From contig QANT01009119.1 of assembly GCA_003254885.1 (NCBI GenBank), positions 1 through 64,000 of the forward strand: a stretch of 64,000 nt of DNA. The letters are read 5' to 3'. The number at the start of each line of letters is the position of its first letter. Position 1 is the stretch's first letter. This document shows positions 27,670-42,227 of the stretch, piece after piece. This DNA is from Purshia tridentata. Its lineage: Eukaryota; Streptophyta; Magnoliopsida; Rosales; Rosaceae. The position numbers and the translations under genes were made by a program. Under the pieces are notes generated by a model that saw only the letters and a list, made by a program, of their open reading frames with translations, searched no databases and was not told where the DNA came from.

Positions 27670-29779
27670 CTGATTTAAAAGGACCTCATAAGTTGGTGCC
27701 CGAATATCCCAGGGCTTAACAGTCTTCAATCTGGGGCATCCTACCTCAATTATCATCAAGTTTGGGCAATTTATGCTCAAAATCTCTTTATAAGAATTCA
27801 AAAAACCATCTATTAATAAATATAAACCTTGAAGAAATCTAAAACATAGCATTAAGTGAGGATCCCTCACCCAATTCATCGCAATCACCCAAGTTCAGCT
27901 CAGTTAGTTTAGGACAGAACACCGATAGCATCTGCAATCATATTACAACAACAAACCCTAAGAGAAGAACCATGAAACCACAATCATCTATGTATAATTT
28001 GAGAGAAGCTTACCCATAAGGCTGAACAACCATACAAATTACATTTTTTCAGCTCAGGACCCCGAATCGAAGGGATTTCAAATTCGCACATTTTTGTCCC
28101 AGTGCTTTTGCAATTTCCACCAGGTTTGTTGTATCTCTTGCTTCGTTGGAAAAGCATAAGGATAAATCAGTCAACATTAAACAATGTTGGAACCCCTGTG
28201 AAAAAAAGAAGGGAATGTAAGAAAAGAGTCAAGTGTAACCCAAAACAAAAAGGAAAAAACAAGGGCAAAGCATAACTCACCAATGACTGCATGCAGACCC
28301 GAAAGGCTGAGTGTAGCGAGACTCGATGAAAAAGTGAAGCTATTAATGTACTCACAACGAGTCATCTTCAGTGTTTTCAGTTTTGTTCCCTTTAGGAAAT
28401 CGGCAACTTGCTTCCTGCATTATTCAAAAAAATCAAATAATGGATCCAGCTTAAAATAATCACACCCAAATCCTGGAAACTTGATCTGGCTTCCAACCAG
28501 TTTTAAATCTGATTTCCAATCTATTTCAAACTAAACCAAAAACACTATAGATTCACAACAATAATTATCATATTAAACACGCGCTCGTTTTCCAATATAT
28601 TTTAAACTAAACTAAGAACACAACAAATTCACAACAATAATTATCATATCAAACACGCTTTTGCTCATAACAAATTCAAATGTTTGTCACAAGCCACAGC
28701 CACACAAAATAAAATACAAGCCAACTTGGTTAATTTCCTAATAAAAATCAAGAATTAAAAAGACAGAAATTAAATCCATCACTTACCCAGTTAGGCGGTT
28801 CTTCAACTCGGGGTCAGAGAATTGTATTTTCAGCTCTTTAAGCTTTTCCAAGCTGCTTCTAATTATGCCCAGAACTGAAACCTTTAAATCCCTCTCCATT
28901 ATCAGCGTCACATCAGCCATCTTTGGATTTTTAGAAAAATAAATTGAGAGGTATTCTGACAAATCACATGGGTGGCTCGGGACCCGAAGACTGAGACATT
29001 CAATACCCGACCATATATATTTTCCAGCTTTTCTCCCCTTTCTACACACCATATCGGTGATGTAGAGTTCTCTCCGAGTAAATGCACCGTGCAGCAGAAG
29101 CTGGGTGAATACGGTCTGGACTTGTTCCCGCGTGAAGTCCAGTAAGCTTCGCTCGGCTTCGCGGCGTTCTTCATTGGTGAACTGTGGGACTTCTTCCACA
29201 TCGGTGGAATCCGACGGTGATTCTTCAAAGTTGGCGGAGAGATCCGCACGGTTGGTCACGGTCTGCACTCGCTCGGCTCTGTCCTGAGTCACCAGCTGGG
29301 GGACTTCCTCTCGCTCCTCTCGGTTGGTCACGGTCGGCACTCGCTCGGCACTGTCCTGAGTCACCAGCTGGGGGACTTCCTCTCGCTCCTCTCGGTTGGT
29401 CACCGTCGGCACTCGCTGGGCTCCGTACTGAGTCACCGGCTCTTCCTCTCGCTCATCAGAGTCATATCTTCTTCCTTGTTGCAGCTCCGCACGGTTGGGA
29501 TCGTCTTGCAGCGTCACGAAGGTGTTGTCTGTGTCTGCACCTTCTTCATCAAAACTCAGCCGTCTCTGCAGGTTGTTGCCCTTGCCCGACGAAAGGGAAA
29601 AAGAAACCGATGGAGCCTCCGGGGTATCGCTGGCCGTTTGAGGGGTACCTCCTGGTCCCGTAGATGCTGGAGTACCACCATTGAGAGTCTTTGGTAAAGG
29701 CGGAGAGTGGGTGCTTGTGGTGGTTATGGATTTAGCCTGGAGCTCGCTTTTGGTTACGAGCCGGAGCTTCTCCGGACAT
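27670..29779 (-). pseudogene. Broken F-box/LRR gene, minus-strand copy with acidic repeat N-terminus
   Basis: On the minus strand a first exon ends at a good donor (GTAAGT, 28782). Next come LRR-type exons 28281-28414 (KLKTLKMTRCEYINSF, SLATLSLSGLHAVIG), from 28195 (MLTDLSLCFSNEARDTTNL), about 28010-28110 (PELKKCNLYGCSALW), about 27860-27936 (MLSVFCPKLTELNLGDCDEL), and 27670 to about 27800 (CPNLMIIEVGCPRLKTVKPW). These pair with the plus-strand copy exon by exon. Exon 1 has a 72-bp tandem repeat at 29281-29424 plus partial units, encoding ERVPTVTNREEREEVPQLV. The ATG at 29779 reads MSGEAPARNQKRAP and hits a stop, because one extra base in the left arm of the inverted repeat shifts the frame. 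The long 244-codon frame only starts at a GTG. Joining exon 2 to the exon at 28195 also breaks the frame. No terminal exon is seen. A paralog remnant is most likely; a gene with an unusual start cannot be excluded. Confidence 0.6.
28513..28658. repeat. 76-bp tandem duplication in an F-box/LRR intron
   Basis: Two diverged copies with period 76, for example attcacaacaataattatcat at 28551 and 28627, inside the first intron of the minus-strand F-box/LRR copy. Confidence 0.8.
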
Positions 29780-30115
29780 GGTTGAGAGCTGGAAAGGTTC
29801 TCTCACTCACAGTCTTTCCAGCTTTACACCCAAACCTTTCCAGCTCTCAACCATGTCCGGAGAAGCTCCGGCTCGTAACCAAAAGCGAGCTCCGGCTAAA
29901 TCCATAACCACCACAAGCACCCACTCTCCGCCTTTACCAAAGACTCTCAATGGTGGTACTCCAGCATCTACGGGACCAGGAGGTACCCCTCAAACGGCCA
30001 GCGATACCCCGGAGGCTCCATCGGTTTCTTTTTCCCTTTTGTCGGGCAAGGGCAACAACCTGCAGAGACGGCTGAGTTTTGATGAAGAAGGTGCAGACAC
30101 AGACAACACCTTCGT
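29516..30115. repeat. Near-perfect inverted duplication, 284/283-nt arms, 33-nt spacer
   Basis: Left arm 29516-29799 and right arm 29833-30115 are reverse complements. By eye there are two differences: one extra base in the left arm (cctgg against ccgg on the same reading) and one substitution (cgacgaaag against cgacaaaag). The spacer is 29800-29832. Both arms encode the same start of the F-box/LRR-type protein. The related fragment at 35640-35760 has spacer-like sequence joined to the gene start in the same way as the right arm does. So spacer plus right arm is the ancestral order and the left arm is the inverted join. Such foldbacks arise by template switching. Confidence 0.93.
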
Positions 30116-30146
30116 AGCTTCTGCGCTAATCCCTGAAAATACTTAG
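29853..30146 (+). CDS. 97-residue open frame from the right arm: orphan N-terminus of the F-box/LRR protein
   Basis: Starts MSGEAPARNQKRAPAKSI and is Thr/Ser/Pro-rich (TTTSTHSPPLPKTLNGGTP, TPEAPSVSFSLLSGKG), then RRLSFDEEGADTDNTF. It leaves the inverted repeat at 30115 and stops at 30146 after ASALIPENT. No LRR or F-box follows on this strand. It is the unshifted version of the same N-terminus that is frameshifted in the minus-strand copy. It may be translated as a short product if transcribed, but it is more likely a gene fragment. Function unknown. Confidence 0.4.
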   Translation: MSGEAPARNQKRAPAKSITTTSTHSPPLPKTLNGGTPASTGPGGTPQTASDTPEAPSVSFSLLSGKGNNLQRRLSFDEEGADTDNTFVASALIPENT

Positions 30147-33120
30147 TGAGACCAAAATGCCCTTGGTCACACTTTTCTCGTTTTTCTATTTATAATTGTA
30201 AAAACAAGTTATCTTATCGTAAATTTTCCATCAAAAAGTATTTCAATTTGCATTCTATATATGAACGAGTATTTAATTAGGCCAAGCAAATAATACTCAT
30301 TTATTTTGGATAAATTAAAAAGGCACTAAACTTTTTCAACCTTTTTAAACAAGTATAATACTTGTCTTTAGAAATAATTAAGTGAACAATGAGGTTCTAG
30401 TCATATCCTTCAGTTACACTAGCTTATACGGTAAAACCCAATGTAATTGTTATTAATCAAATAAAATCACTTTTCCCACAAAAAGTGACTTATATAATAT
30501 ATGCACATTCATTCCTCATGAAAAAAATGGGTTTGGTACTTTTGTATAAGTAAATAAGTTGGTGATCAATGAATTGGTGAGTTGACTGGGGGGTATTGAA
30601 TATTAATTTATGCTGGTGAACTGGGAATTAAGTATGTATATTAAGTCTACGTTCATGTGATTATATATCAATGCATGGAAAGTCATGTCTGTATAAATTA
30701 ATGGATGGAACTAATAATTAACAAAAACTTTTTGTTCCACCTAGAAAGTCATGTCCGCATATTTTGTTTATTATTATTATTATTTATGGAAGCATAATAT
30801 TGATTACTTTCAACACAGTTACATTGAAAGCTATATTCTAATCGCTTGCAAAATCAGTGACATTCTGTTATAGGGTCACACGGGACAAGGGTGTGTGGCG
30901 AGGAAAATAGATCGCGTGGAATGCCAATCCATCAGCTCCTTTTTGGTGTCGATGATTTGAGATAATATCCAAATCAGATCAATTCAAACAATAATTTGTA
31001 TGCAAGTTTGCAACAAACACAATTTGCATTCTAAACATTATTTGATAGGTATCTTAGGTTCTTATAAACCATGAAGCGTACGTATATAGCTCAGGCTCAG
31101 CAAGAATACTCATTTATTTTGGATAAATTCAAATGACACTAAACTTTTGACCACCTAAAGGGATTCCAAAAAAAAAGGTAATCTCAAGCACTTCAACTTG
31201 GTAAGAGGACCTTTGGTGTATATATTACTCAATCAAGAATATCAAAAATCGAATGTTTATTTATATTTTTTGGTCTTAATATAGATCAAGAACAATAAAA
31301 AGAATTAAGGGGATATATATATGAACGTGTCCTTTGATTGTCACCAAAGCCCTCTTAGTTATTTTTAGCTAGTATACATGTTGTAATATAGGTGCAATGG
31401 GTTTCTTTGGGTGGTGTATTTCATTCTCATTAGGGTAATTTTTCCTCTATCCATAAAAAAAGAAAAACAAAATTTTTTTTAAAAAAAGGGCAAATCATGA
31501 ATGGACAAGAAGGATGTTTTGTAGAAGATTAAATGAGGTAAAAATAATTTTTGCTTGGACAGTTGGGCAAAAGAAAAATTAAATAGTAACATTTAAATTA
31601 AAAAGATTAAATATTTACCTTATTTCATGATTTACCGGTAAAAGTAAAAAGGTGTAGGCCCCACTGCCCATTCGCGGTTGACCCCTTCTTCTTTAAGGTG
31701 CAACCATGATATAGCTGCGGGACGTTCGCTTACACACACGTTTTCATTTTTTTGCATCGGGAACCAAAAGAATTTCAAACTTCCGTTTTTAACCTTTGGA
31801 TGACTTGCGCACAAAGGAAACGCCATAACCAGAAAATGGTGATACAGAGTACAGATGTAATTTTATTCCTTCCGTGTTCTTGGCCAAAAAAACAAATTTT
31901 CTTTCCTTCTATGTTGATTTTTTTAAGGGTTTAGATATGGGCAGAGGATCCGGCTCTTTGGTCTTTCAAAATTATATCGTTAATATATTTTATAAAATCT
32001 TGTTATTTCAAACAATTGAATTGTTGTCAAGATCCCAAAGTATTTCAATGAAATGCTTAATTGTAAACGTCTCAATCTTGCCAAAAGACAAATAAAACCA
32101 TTCCGTGCAATTAATGATGCCATTTGTCATACTAATTAACTGTTGTTTGTGAAAAGACTGGTTTAGATCAATTGGTTAATTTGCTGACCGGTGAAAAATC
32201 CGGCCAAGTGTGTCAATTAGTAAGAGGTGAAGATTTTTGAAAATTTTATGGAGAATTATTATTATTATCACCACTATTTTTTTATGAAAAACAAAATAAT
32301 ACTTAATTTTATGTGCATACCGTATACATATATATTTAACCACAGTTAATTAGTGATGGCCAAAAAAAATATAGCTAATTAGTTTGACAGACGGCATCAT
32401 TGCAATGAGCATCCACCAATTTAAGGTGGTGAGCAAATATACTCGCACAAAAAAACTTTTGTAACTATTTCAAATTTCTTAAGGTGCTTGTAGTGTCCAC
32501 GTGTTGCTCACAGTCATTGTGAATAACAATGGTGTTGGCTATACATTAATTCAATAAAGAAGAACCATATTCATGTATACCATATACATGATGGTTACCT
32601 TGGTTGTCACTTGTCAACAAAGTGGTCTTAGTATGTTGTAACTTATAAATTGTAGGGGGTCAATGGGTTCGGTGGTGTGTTTAATTCTCATTGAGGAATG
32701 ATAATGAAGAATAGACAATAAGCCTGATATGTGAAAGAGTAAATGAAGAAAAAATAATGTTCACTTAGATAATAGAAATAAATTAATCAACAATTAACAT
32801 TTAAAAGAAGATTAAATATTTACGTAAAGGTATACATTTCAACAACAGATATTCAAATCCAGATGAACCATTACCCAATACGTTGAACAAGAGTTTGATT
32901 TGTTGTTGCCATTACCCATAACCCATAGCCCAGAAATGTTAATAATCCATAGCCCAGAAATGTTAATAATCCATAGCCCAGAAATGTTAATAATCCGTAA
33001 CCCAGAAATGTAGTATCGGGCACACCAACCTTACAAGGTTAAGTCTAAAAATATGTTCAATTGTTTTTTTTTTTTTGTTTAAATAGTTTCACATGTTTTA
33101 TTTGTTTGGCTGTAGATGAT
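30147..33120. other. Decayed duplicated promoter and flank sequence
   Basis: No gene. 30150-30240 (agtgagaccaaaatgccc, ttggtcacac) recurs near 35830 and 36730. About 31185-31480 carries the words aacttggtaagaggaccttt, caatcaagaata and gtgcaatgggtttcttt. They match the regions 0.5 kb before subtilases 2 (near 38245) and 3 (near 43350), yet no subtilase follows. A second, weaker version lies at about 32640-32830. These look like remains of deleted subtilase units. Confidence 0.5.
32923..33011. repeat. 24-bp tandem repeat, about 4 units
   Basis: ccatagcccagaaatgtt plus aataat is repeated at 32923, 32947 and 32971, with a diverged fourth unit at 32995. Confidence 0.85.
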
Positions 33121-33161
33121 GCAGAAACTTGAAAGGGCAAAAGTAGTGGCGACACATTAAA

Positions 33162-33471
33162 CAAAATTAAGGCCTTTTTTTTTTTGGTTAACTGGGAGGT
33201 CAAAGACCCCAAAAAAAAACACTACACAGCAACCAAGCGGGGCTTGCAGACCCCCAAGCGATCTTCAAAGAGGCAAGAAGCACACTCCGAAGGAGGCTGG
33301 GAAAACACCACAACGCCAAGATCAAGACTATGGCCCAACTGAGCCAGCACATCAGCAGAGCAGTTCCTCTCCCTAAAGATATGAGAGAGCTTACAGACCC
33401 AATCCTTCTTCAAAAAATTCTGACAAGCCTCCACCAAAGTAGCCAGTGGGTGGTGCAAAATTAAGGCCTTT
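33162..33471 (-). mobile_element. 5'-truncated LINE insertion with 16-bp target duplication
   Basis: The 16-bp word caaaattaaggccttt occurs at 33162-33177 and 33456-33471, bracketing a 278-bp insert (33178-33455). On the minus strand the insert encodes the C-terminal end of a plant LINE RNase H-like domain. Recognisable words are LATLVEACQNFL, WVCKLSHIFRERNCSADVLA and QLGHSL, then a stop, a short 3' UTR and an A-tract at 33178-33185. Size, truncation, A-tail and the long target duplication together fit target-primed reverse transcription of a non-LTR element. The open frame listed from 33497 runs into host sequence and is not a gene. Confidence 0.85.
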
Positions 33472-35639
33472 GGCGCCACCTGCTTGTACCCGGCCACGCC
33501 GCCACTGGCAACACCTGCAACAAAGTGGTCCTATGTCCACTCCCAGCCCCCAGCTAAAGGCTGAAGGTAGAATATACCCATAATTCATAAAAGCATATTA
33601 AATTATTAAGGCAAGGCCTTCAATATAAAAATAAAATAAAAAATAAAAGAATGCTTGGCACTTGGCACTTGGCACTTGGCACGTTCATCTTTAATGAAAT
33701 CATCAATTTCAGTCTATAAAATAGAAACAAAAATGCTTTGATATAGGGAGACTCCCTCACGATCTTTTTTTTGGTTTATAACAAGGCTAACTAGTAAAAA
33801 AAGCAATACTATAGCCTGTAACAAAATGTCTATCAAAAGTTCAATGCACATTTCCTCGTGGAGGACGTAAGCGGATGTACACAGCAGCAGAGCATTGTCT
33901 TGCACACACCTGTCAAGTCTTTTTGCATGGGTATCAAAACGTGAGAAGGCACTTTAGAATTTTTAAACTTCCTTTTTTACCCTTGGCTGCCTAATTGGTA
34001 TTCTTTTCGATGACTTGGTGAATATATTTGTAGCAAGTGGCAACTTACCAACATCTTGTAGTAATTCTATTTTTTAAAACCTCTTAAGGTATTAATAATA
34101 TTTTATCTTTTAATTTTAAGGTAAATATATTAAATTCTTCTTAGACAATTAAATAATGAACAAATTTTCAAAAATAATAGTATTGATGCTAAATGCATAA
34201 ACACTTGTGCTATGATAGCTTCAACATTTGGTTACATGTTTAGAGATCGATATTACTATATAGGCTATAGTCCACAGGTTTCACATAGGGGTAAAAAAGA
34301 ATATCCAAAATTAATAAGAGTTGGGATTTAGAAAGTATCCGTAATCAATGAAAAAGCTTTAATTTGTAACGTCTCACCAAAAGACAGAAATGCTTTGTAG
34401 AGTTTTGCATGTTTTCCCATGCCAGAACTTTGACTACTTGTAGTGTTCGTTGGCTTGCACATTTTTCAATCAAGAACAACAATAAAAAAGAACAAGGAGG
34501 GGTGTATATATGTTGTAACTAGTATATTGTTATAGCGAATGAATTAAAGCTTTGTGGGTGCAGTAATAGACTAGTGCGGTACCGTGTAAGGCCCACGTGG
34601 CAAACACCCAACAAAAGATTTCAGTTCCTCTAGGGTCTTCCCCGTGGGAGCGGAAAGTGTACATATGGACCCGACTCATTTTTGTGCACGCAAGTCCACC
34701 ATGTGACAACAAAACAAAGAAACTTAGTTAAAGTAGGGACAAAACGATAGTGAAAAAGAGATTTTTGACTCTTATGCACTCATACAAATTAATGTAATGG
34801 GACCATTTTACAAATGCAATTAAAGACGTATATTCTTGAAAGCAAATGTATGTTCATCGATCTGGACACAGAATATTAGGCACACAACAATTAAAAATGT
34901 AAACTTTCCTTGAAATTGGAAATCTTATATCATACTTGTTGCAGCGTAGGAGGCTAGATAATAAGACGCATGCTCAGTATTTTCTTAATATTTTGGATTT
35001 TGGATTTTGAAGTACAAGTATTGTAATTAATTTGTTTTCAAAAGTACATCCAGACAAATATAGGCATAGAATATATAATATTGTAAACTTCTCTTGAATT
35101 TGGCAAATTCATGCGATATTTGTTGTAGGATATAAAGCTTTGAGAATTAGAGTCGTGCTCTGTATTTTTTTAACATTTTGGTTACTGAAGTAAGAATCTT
35201 GCATTTTTAATATTGTTTTTGATGATCAAAATGTTGGGGAATCATGATAAACGAATTATTTCAGGCTAGTCCAGCTTATTAAACTTCCACATAGGCCATT
35301 TGCCAGAAAAAAAAGAAAATCTTCTACATCGGCCTAGTGTGATGGGTACAATTAAGTCACAACTAAGCCATTACATCTGACAAGAAAAAAGGCCCAGTTT
35401 ATGAAAGGCCCAAAGTCCAAACCTTTCTAGCTTCTCTCTTTATTTTACACTCTTCAAATACATGAAAATATTCCCATCGCCCCGAAATCTGTTCAAAGTC
35501 TCAATTTCCTCCAATTGTCAAACAATATACTAACTATTATGGAATTTGACCTAACATTCATATACGTGCAATTTCATACATGTAGGATCCATAACTTGAC
35601 AATAATTCTCAAGCATCAGAACAAAATATTATGACTATA
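33472..35639. other. Intergenic region of decayed repeats
   Basis: No gene supported. A cttggca heptamer is repeated four times at 33654-33681. 33900-33975 (tttttgcatgggtatc, tttaaacttccttttttac) parallels 31745-31795. Around 34865-35000 and 35055-35210 lie two versions of a block with the words gtaaacttctcttgaat and tttcttaatattttgg. A third version at 35925-36065 precedes the subtilase fragment. No supported coding sequence. Confidence 0.5.
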
Positions 35640-35760
35640 GTTATGCGTTTAGCCGGAGCTTTTTTATAGTTACGAGTCAGAGCTTGTCTGGACATGGTTA
35701 AAAGCTGAAAAGTTTGGGTATAAAGCTGGAAAGACTATGAGTGAGAGACTTACAAAGAGT
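35640..35760 (-). pseudogene. F-box/LRR N-terminal fragment with 5' leader
   Basis: On the minus strand this reads a leader similar to 29800-29850, then ATG at 35695 with MSRQALTRNYKKAPAKRI, related to MSGEAPARNQKRAPAKSI of the inverted-repeat arms. Similarity ends within 60 bases of the ATG. It shows that this gene start existed outside the palindrome. Confidence 0.65.
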
Positions 35761-36499
35761 GGTATGAACCGTGTGATGAACCTTTTCAAAAATTTTCAAC
35801 AAACCAAGTACATGCCATCGTAAATACTTAGTGAGACCAAAATACCCTTGGTCACACTTTTTTCTTTTTTCTATCCATAACAAAGTATTGTAATTATTTT
35901 TTAAAAAAGTACATGTTGATCCAGACAAATATAGGCACAGAATATATAATGTTGTAAACTTCTCATGAATTTGGCAAATTCATGTGATACTTGTTGTCTT
36001 TGAGAATTAGAGTCGTACTCTGTATTTTCTTAACATTTTGGTTCTTGAAGTAGGGATCTTGTGGTTTTTAAAGCACAATTATTTTCATGCCTTAAGAAAA
36101 GGGATATTGACCTCAACTTCTGCTGGGAATGATGGACCAACTCGTGTGTACGTCTCTAATGCTGCGCCATGGTTACTAACTGTGGCAGCCAGTGCCATTG
36201 ACAGGAAGTTTGTGTCAAATTTGGTCCTTGGGAAATGGGCATATAATCCTGGTGAGCAATTTTTCCAAGCACTTGTACTACTGCAATTAGTTACTTGTTT
36301 CCAAGTTATTGATTTGTTGATGATACCAATTAGGGAAGTCGCATCAACACATTTGATCTAAATGGGACTATGTTTCCGCTGATTTGGGGAGGCGATGCTG
36401 CAAATTTTTCGGCAAACGGAAACTCTCAAGGCAGGCGGAGTGGGAATCATAATGCCACTTTGATAATATTCATATAATGGCTGTGACATTAAAACAACA

Positions 36500-36640
36500 T
36501 AAATTAAATTTCTCTCTTACCCAGTTAGATGGTTCTTCAATTTGGGGTCAGATATTGTATTTTTATCTCTTTAAGGTTTTCAAAGCTGTTTTTAACTATG
36601 CCTAAGACTAAAACCTTGTGAGTCAAAAAGACTGTGAGTG
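36500..36640 (-). pseudogene. F-box/LRR exon 1 end and leader fragment
   Basis: cttacccagttagatggttc and the following 100 bases match 28786-28890, the end of exon 1 and the donor of the minus-strand F-box/LRR copy. They are then joined directly to leader sequence like 35740-35760 (gtgagtgagagagacttac). A large internal deletion has fused exon end and leader. It sits inside the subtilase remnant. Confidence 0.75.
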
Positions 36641-36714
36641 AGAGAGACTTACAAAGAGTGGTATGAATCGTGTAAAGAACCTTTTTAGAACTTTTCATCA
36701 AACTAAGTACATGC

Positions 36715-36868
36715 TATCGTAGATACTTAGTGAGACCAAAATACCCTATGGTCACACTTTTTTTTTCTATCCATAATTGTAAAAACAAGTTATTGTAAAT
36801 TTTTCATAACAAAGTATTGTAAGTATTTTTTAAAAAAGTACATGTTGATCCAGACAAAATGTAGGCAT
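36715..36868. repeat. Third copy of the cluster flank repeat
   Basis: tagtgagaccaaaatacc with ttggtcacac-like sequence, then gtacatgttgatccagacaaa, matches 35825-35930 and partly 30150-30240. Confidence 0.7.
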
Positions 36869-36932
36869 CGAAAGATGGGGTACATGTGGTAAGGACTCCA
36901 ATGATAATTTATACTGTTCTTCCACTCTGAGA

Positions 36933-38796
36933 AGTGAGAACTACTTCTTTCATCATTTATACGCATACAAGAAAGAAAGTTTCTTCAAATTGATGAGTTG
37001 ATGGTGTTGTTTATGTAACGGTTTAAAAGTTTATGTAACGGTTTAAAATTTTATGTAATATGCAACTCGTATCCCCCAAAAGTCTTTTTATTATTTTGTT
37101 TACTATTAATTTATTTGGATTTTTTGCTATAAAGTTTTGAAATGTTTATTTCAATATGAACTCCGAAAATGTTTACCTTAAGTCAATTGCGTAGCTAGCC
37201 TAGTTAAAGAAAGATAATTCATCATGCATTGCAAAGCGATGACGATGAGTTGATATTCGTTAACCAACCTTAGACGTGGAAAGATAATTAATTCTGATTT
37301 TTTTTTTTGGGCCACAGTAATTGCAACCAAATAATGATGTTTTATGCGAACAAAAGCCAACCTTGTATTCCGTTATGTAATTAGAGAAGCATTCCTTAAA
37401 TCAGATAGTCTTCTTCCCAACTCAATCGTAGCTGGGCCGTCAGATGGAGTTGGGCCTATCTATGTTTCAAGTTCATCCCCCATGTGTTGGGCCTTCGTTG
37501 CTTGAGTATTTGTTTGTCTGTTGTCCCTTTTGGGCCCCCCGATTCCCTCTGCCATTTTGCTATATGGATTATAAATTAATTAATGTTTCAAGGGAGATAT
37601 GAATCACAAATTGAGACCAAAATGCTAAAAATCCATGCATTTGATCAAATTCAAAAACAAACTTGAAAATAATCAGATCTCTAAAGAAAATTATTCATGA
37701 CATGGCATATGTATAATTGAAAAAACGTTTAACAAAACAAACATGTAACCAAGTAATATTTCTCTATTAAAATCTAAATTTGTTTTCAACTCTTGGTTTT
37801 TTGTTTTGTGATAAGTTAGTCCTAATTAATTACAAATTAGGAACCCACACTGGGCAGTAGGCACCCTTTTTGCAAGTGTAATCCCACTAATTAATGCAAA
37901 ACACAATATCATGCGAAGGTAAAGTTCAAGGCAGCTGTACTTTTTATTTTTTGTTTTTCTTTAAAGGTATTGATGACAGCTCTTTCAAATGATAAGAAAT
38001 GAATAATACATCTAATTGACACCACGACGATACCAAAGACAACATTTTAATTAATTTCATATCTACAGTACAGCAGAATGAAAGGAAAAACAAAATATGA
38101 CACTTGACAACACTATAAGCAGAGTGCCTACATTATTGGTCCAAGTGCAGGCCAATAATTACTTGTATATTTGGAGAATGGGACACCATAGACAATACCA
38201 TATTAACCAAGGAACAATAATGTAGAAGAAAAGGTGACCATCAACCCCTTCAACTTGGTAACTTGTAACAGGACCTTTGGTATTATTCAATCAAGAATAG
38301 TAAAAAATAGGGGGGATTATCCTTTGGTTATCACCAAAATCTTGGTTATCAATTTTGAGTTTGTACAGGGTGTGATTGGAGGTGATAGGTGTCTTGCAAT
38401 GGTCCATAAGTCCATTAATATCTCATTGAGATGAGTCTTTTTCTTCCTTTTGAGTGGTTTGCAAAGATTCCAAATTCAGAACAGACCGAAACGACTTATC
38501 AGAGGACTTTAATTGGTGCTTTTGAAACACAGTAATTAAAAAGTTTAATCTTTTGTACTTACCCTTTAGTACTCAAAAAAGGATGTATAGAAAGGGAGGG
38601 TTGAGTTTATTTTTATTTTTTTCAAGAAATAAGCTTCGTTTGAAGATAAAATTGGATTTAAAATTGTGTTTATAAAATTTACAGTAATAAGTCCCCAGCT
38701 ATAAATACTTTGAAAGATAGATATCTATTCATTCAGCCACCAAAAGAACTTGAAACTAAGAGAATCATATAGACATAATATACTTGAACCCCAAAA
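36933..38796. other. Intergenic region and promoter of subtilase 2
   Basis: No gene. 38240-38420 carries the shared subtilase-upstream words (caacttggtaacttgtaaca, aggacctttgg, caatcaagaata). A short local direct repeat, tttatgtaacggtttaaaa, lies at 37010-37050. Confidence 0.5.
38699..38708 (+). promoter_or_regulatory. TATA box of subtilase 2
   Basis: CTATAAATAC lies 98 bp before the ATG at 38797. The same word stands 73 bp before the ATG of subtilase 3, so it is conserved between the duplicates. Confidence 0.65.

Positions 38797-42227
<3,431 letters not shown>

Larger units (their letters stand above)
36085..36932 (+). pseudogene. Subtilase remnant with internal deletion and foreign insert
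   Basis: 36085-36250 matches the exon 6 end of the intact genes (FHALRKGILTSTSAGNDGP, PWLLTVAASAIDRKFVSNL). 36334 to about 36430 matches the exon 7 start (FPLIWGGDAANFSANGNSQ), then jumps with a frame change to GGVGIIMP and stops. 36500-36640 is a piece of the F-box/LRR gene. 36869-36932 is the C-terminal end of a subtilase (KDGVHVVRTP, IIYTVLPL, stop). Catalytic Asp, His and Ser exons are gone. It is closest in wording to subtilases 2 and 3. Confidence 0.85.

Noticed and set aside
28783-29517. Treating the 244-codon minus-strand frame as a complete gene
   Set aside because: Its first codon is GTG, it continues upstream in frame without an ATG, and its end is a splice donor; it is an exon of a larger broken gene.
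33222-33497. 91-codon minus-strand frame as a host gene
   Set aside because: It spans a LINE fragment and flanking host DNA across a target-site duplication.
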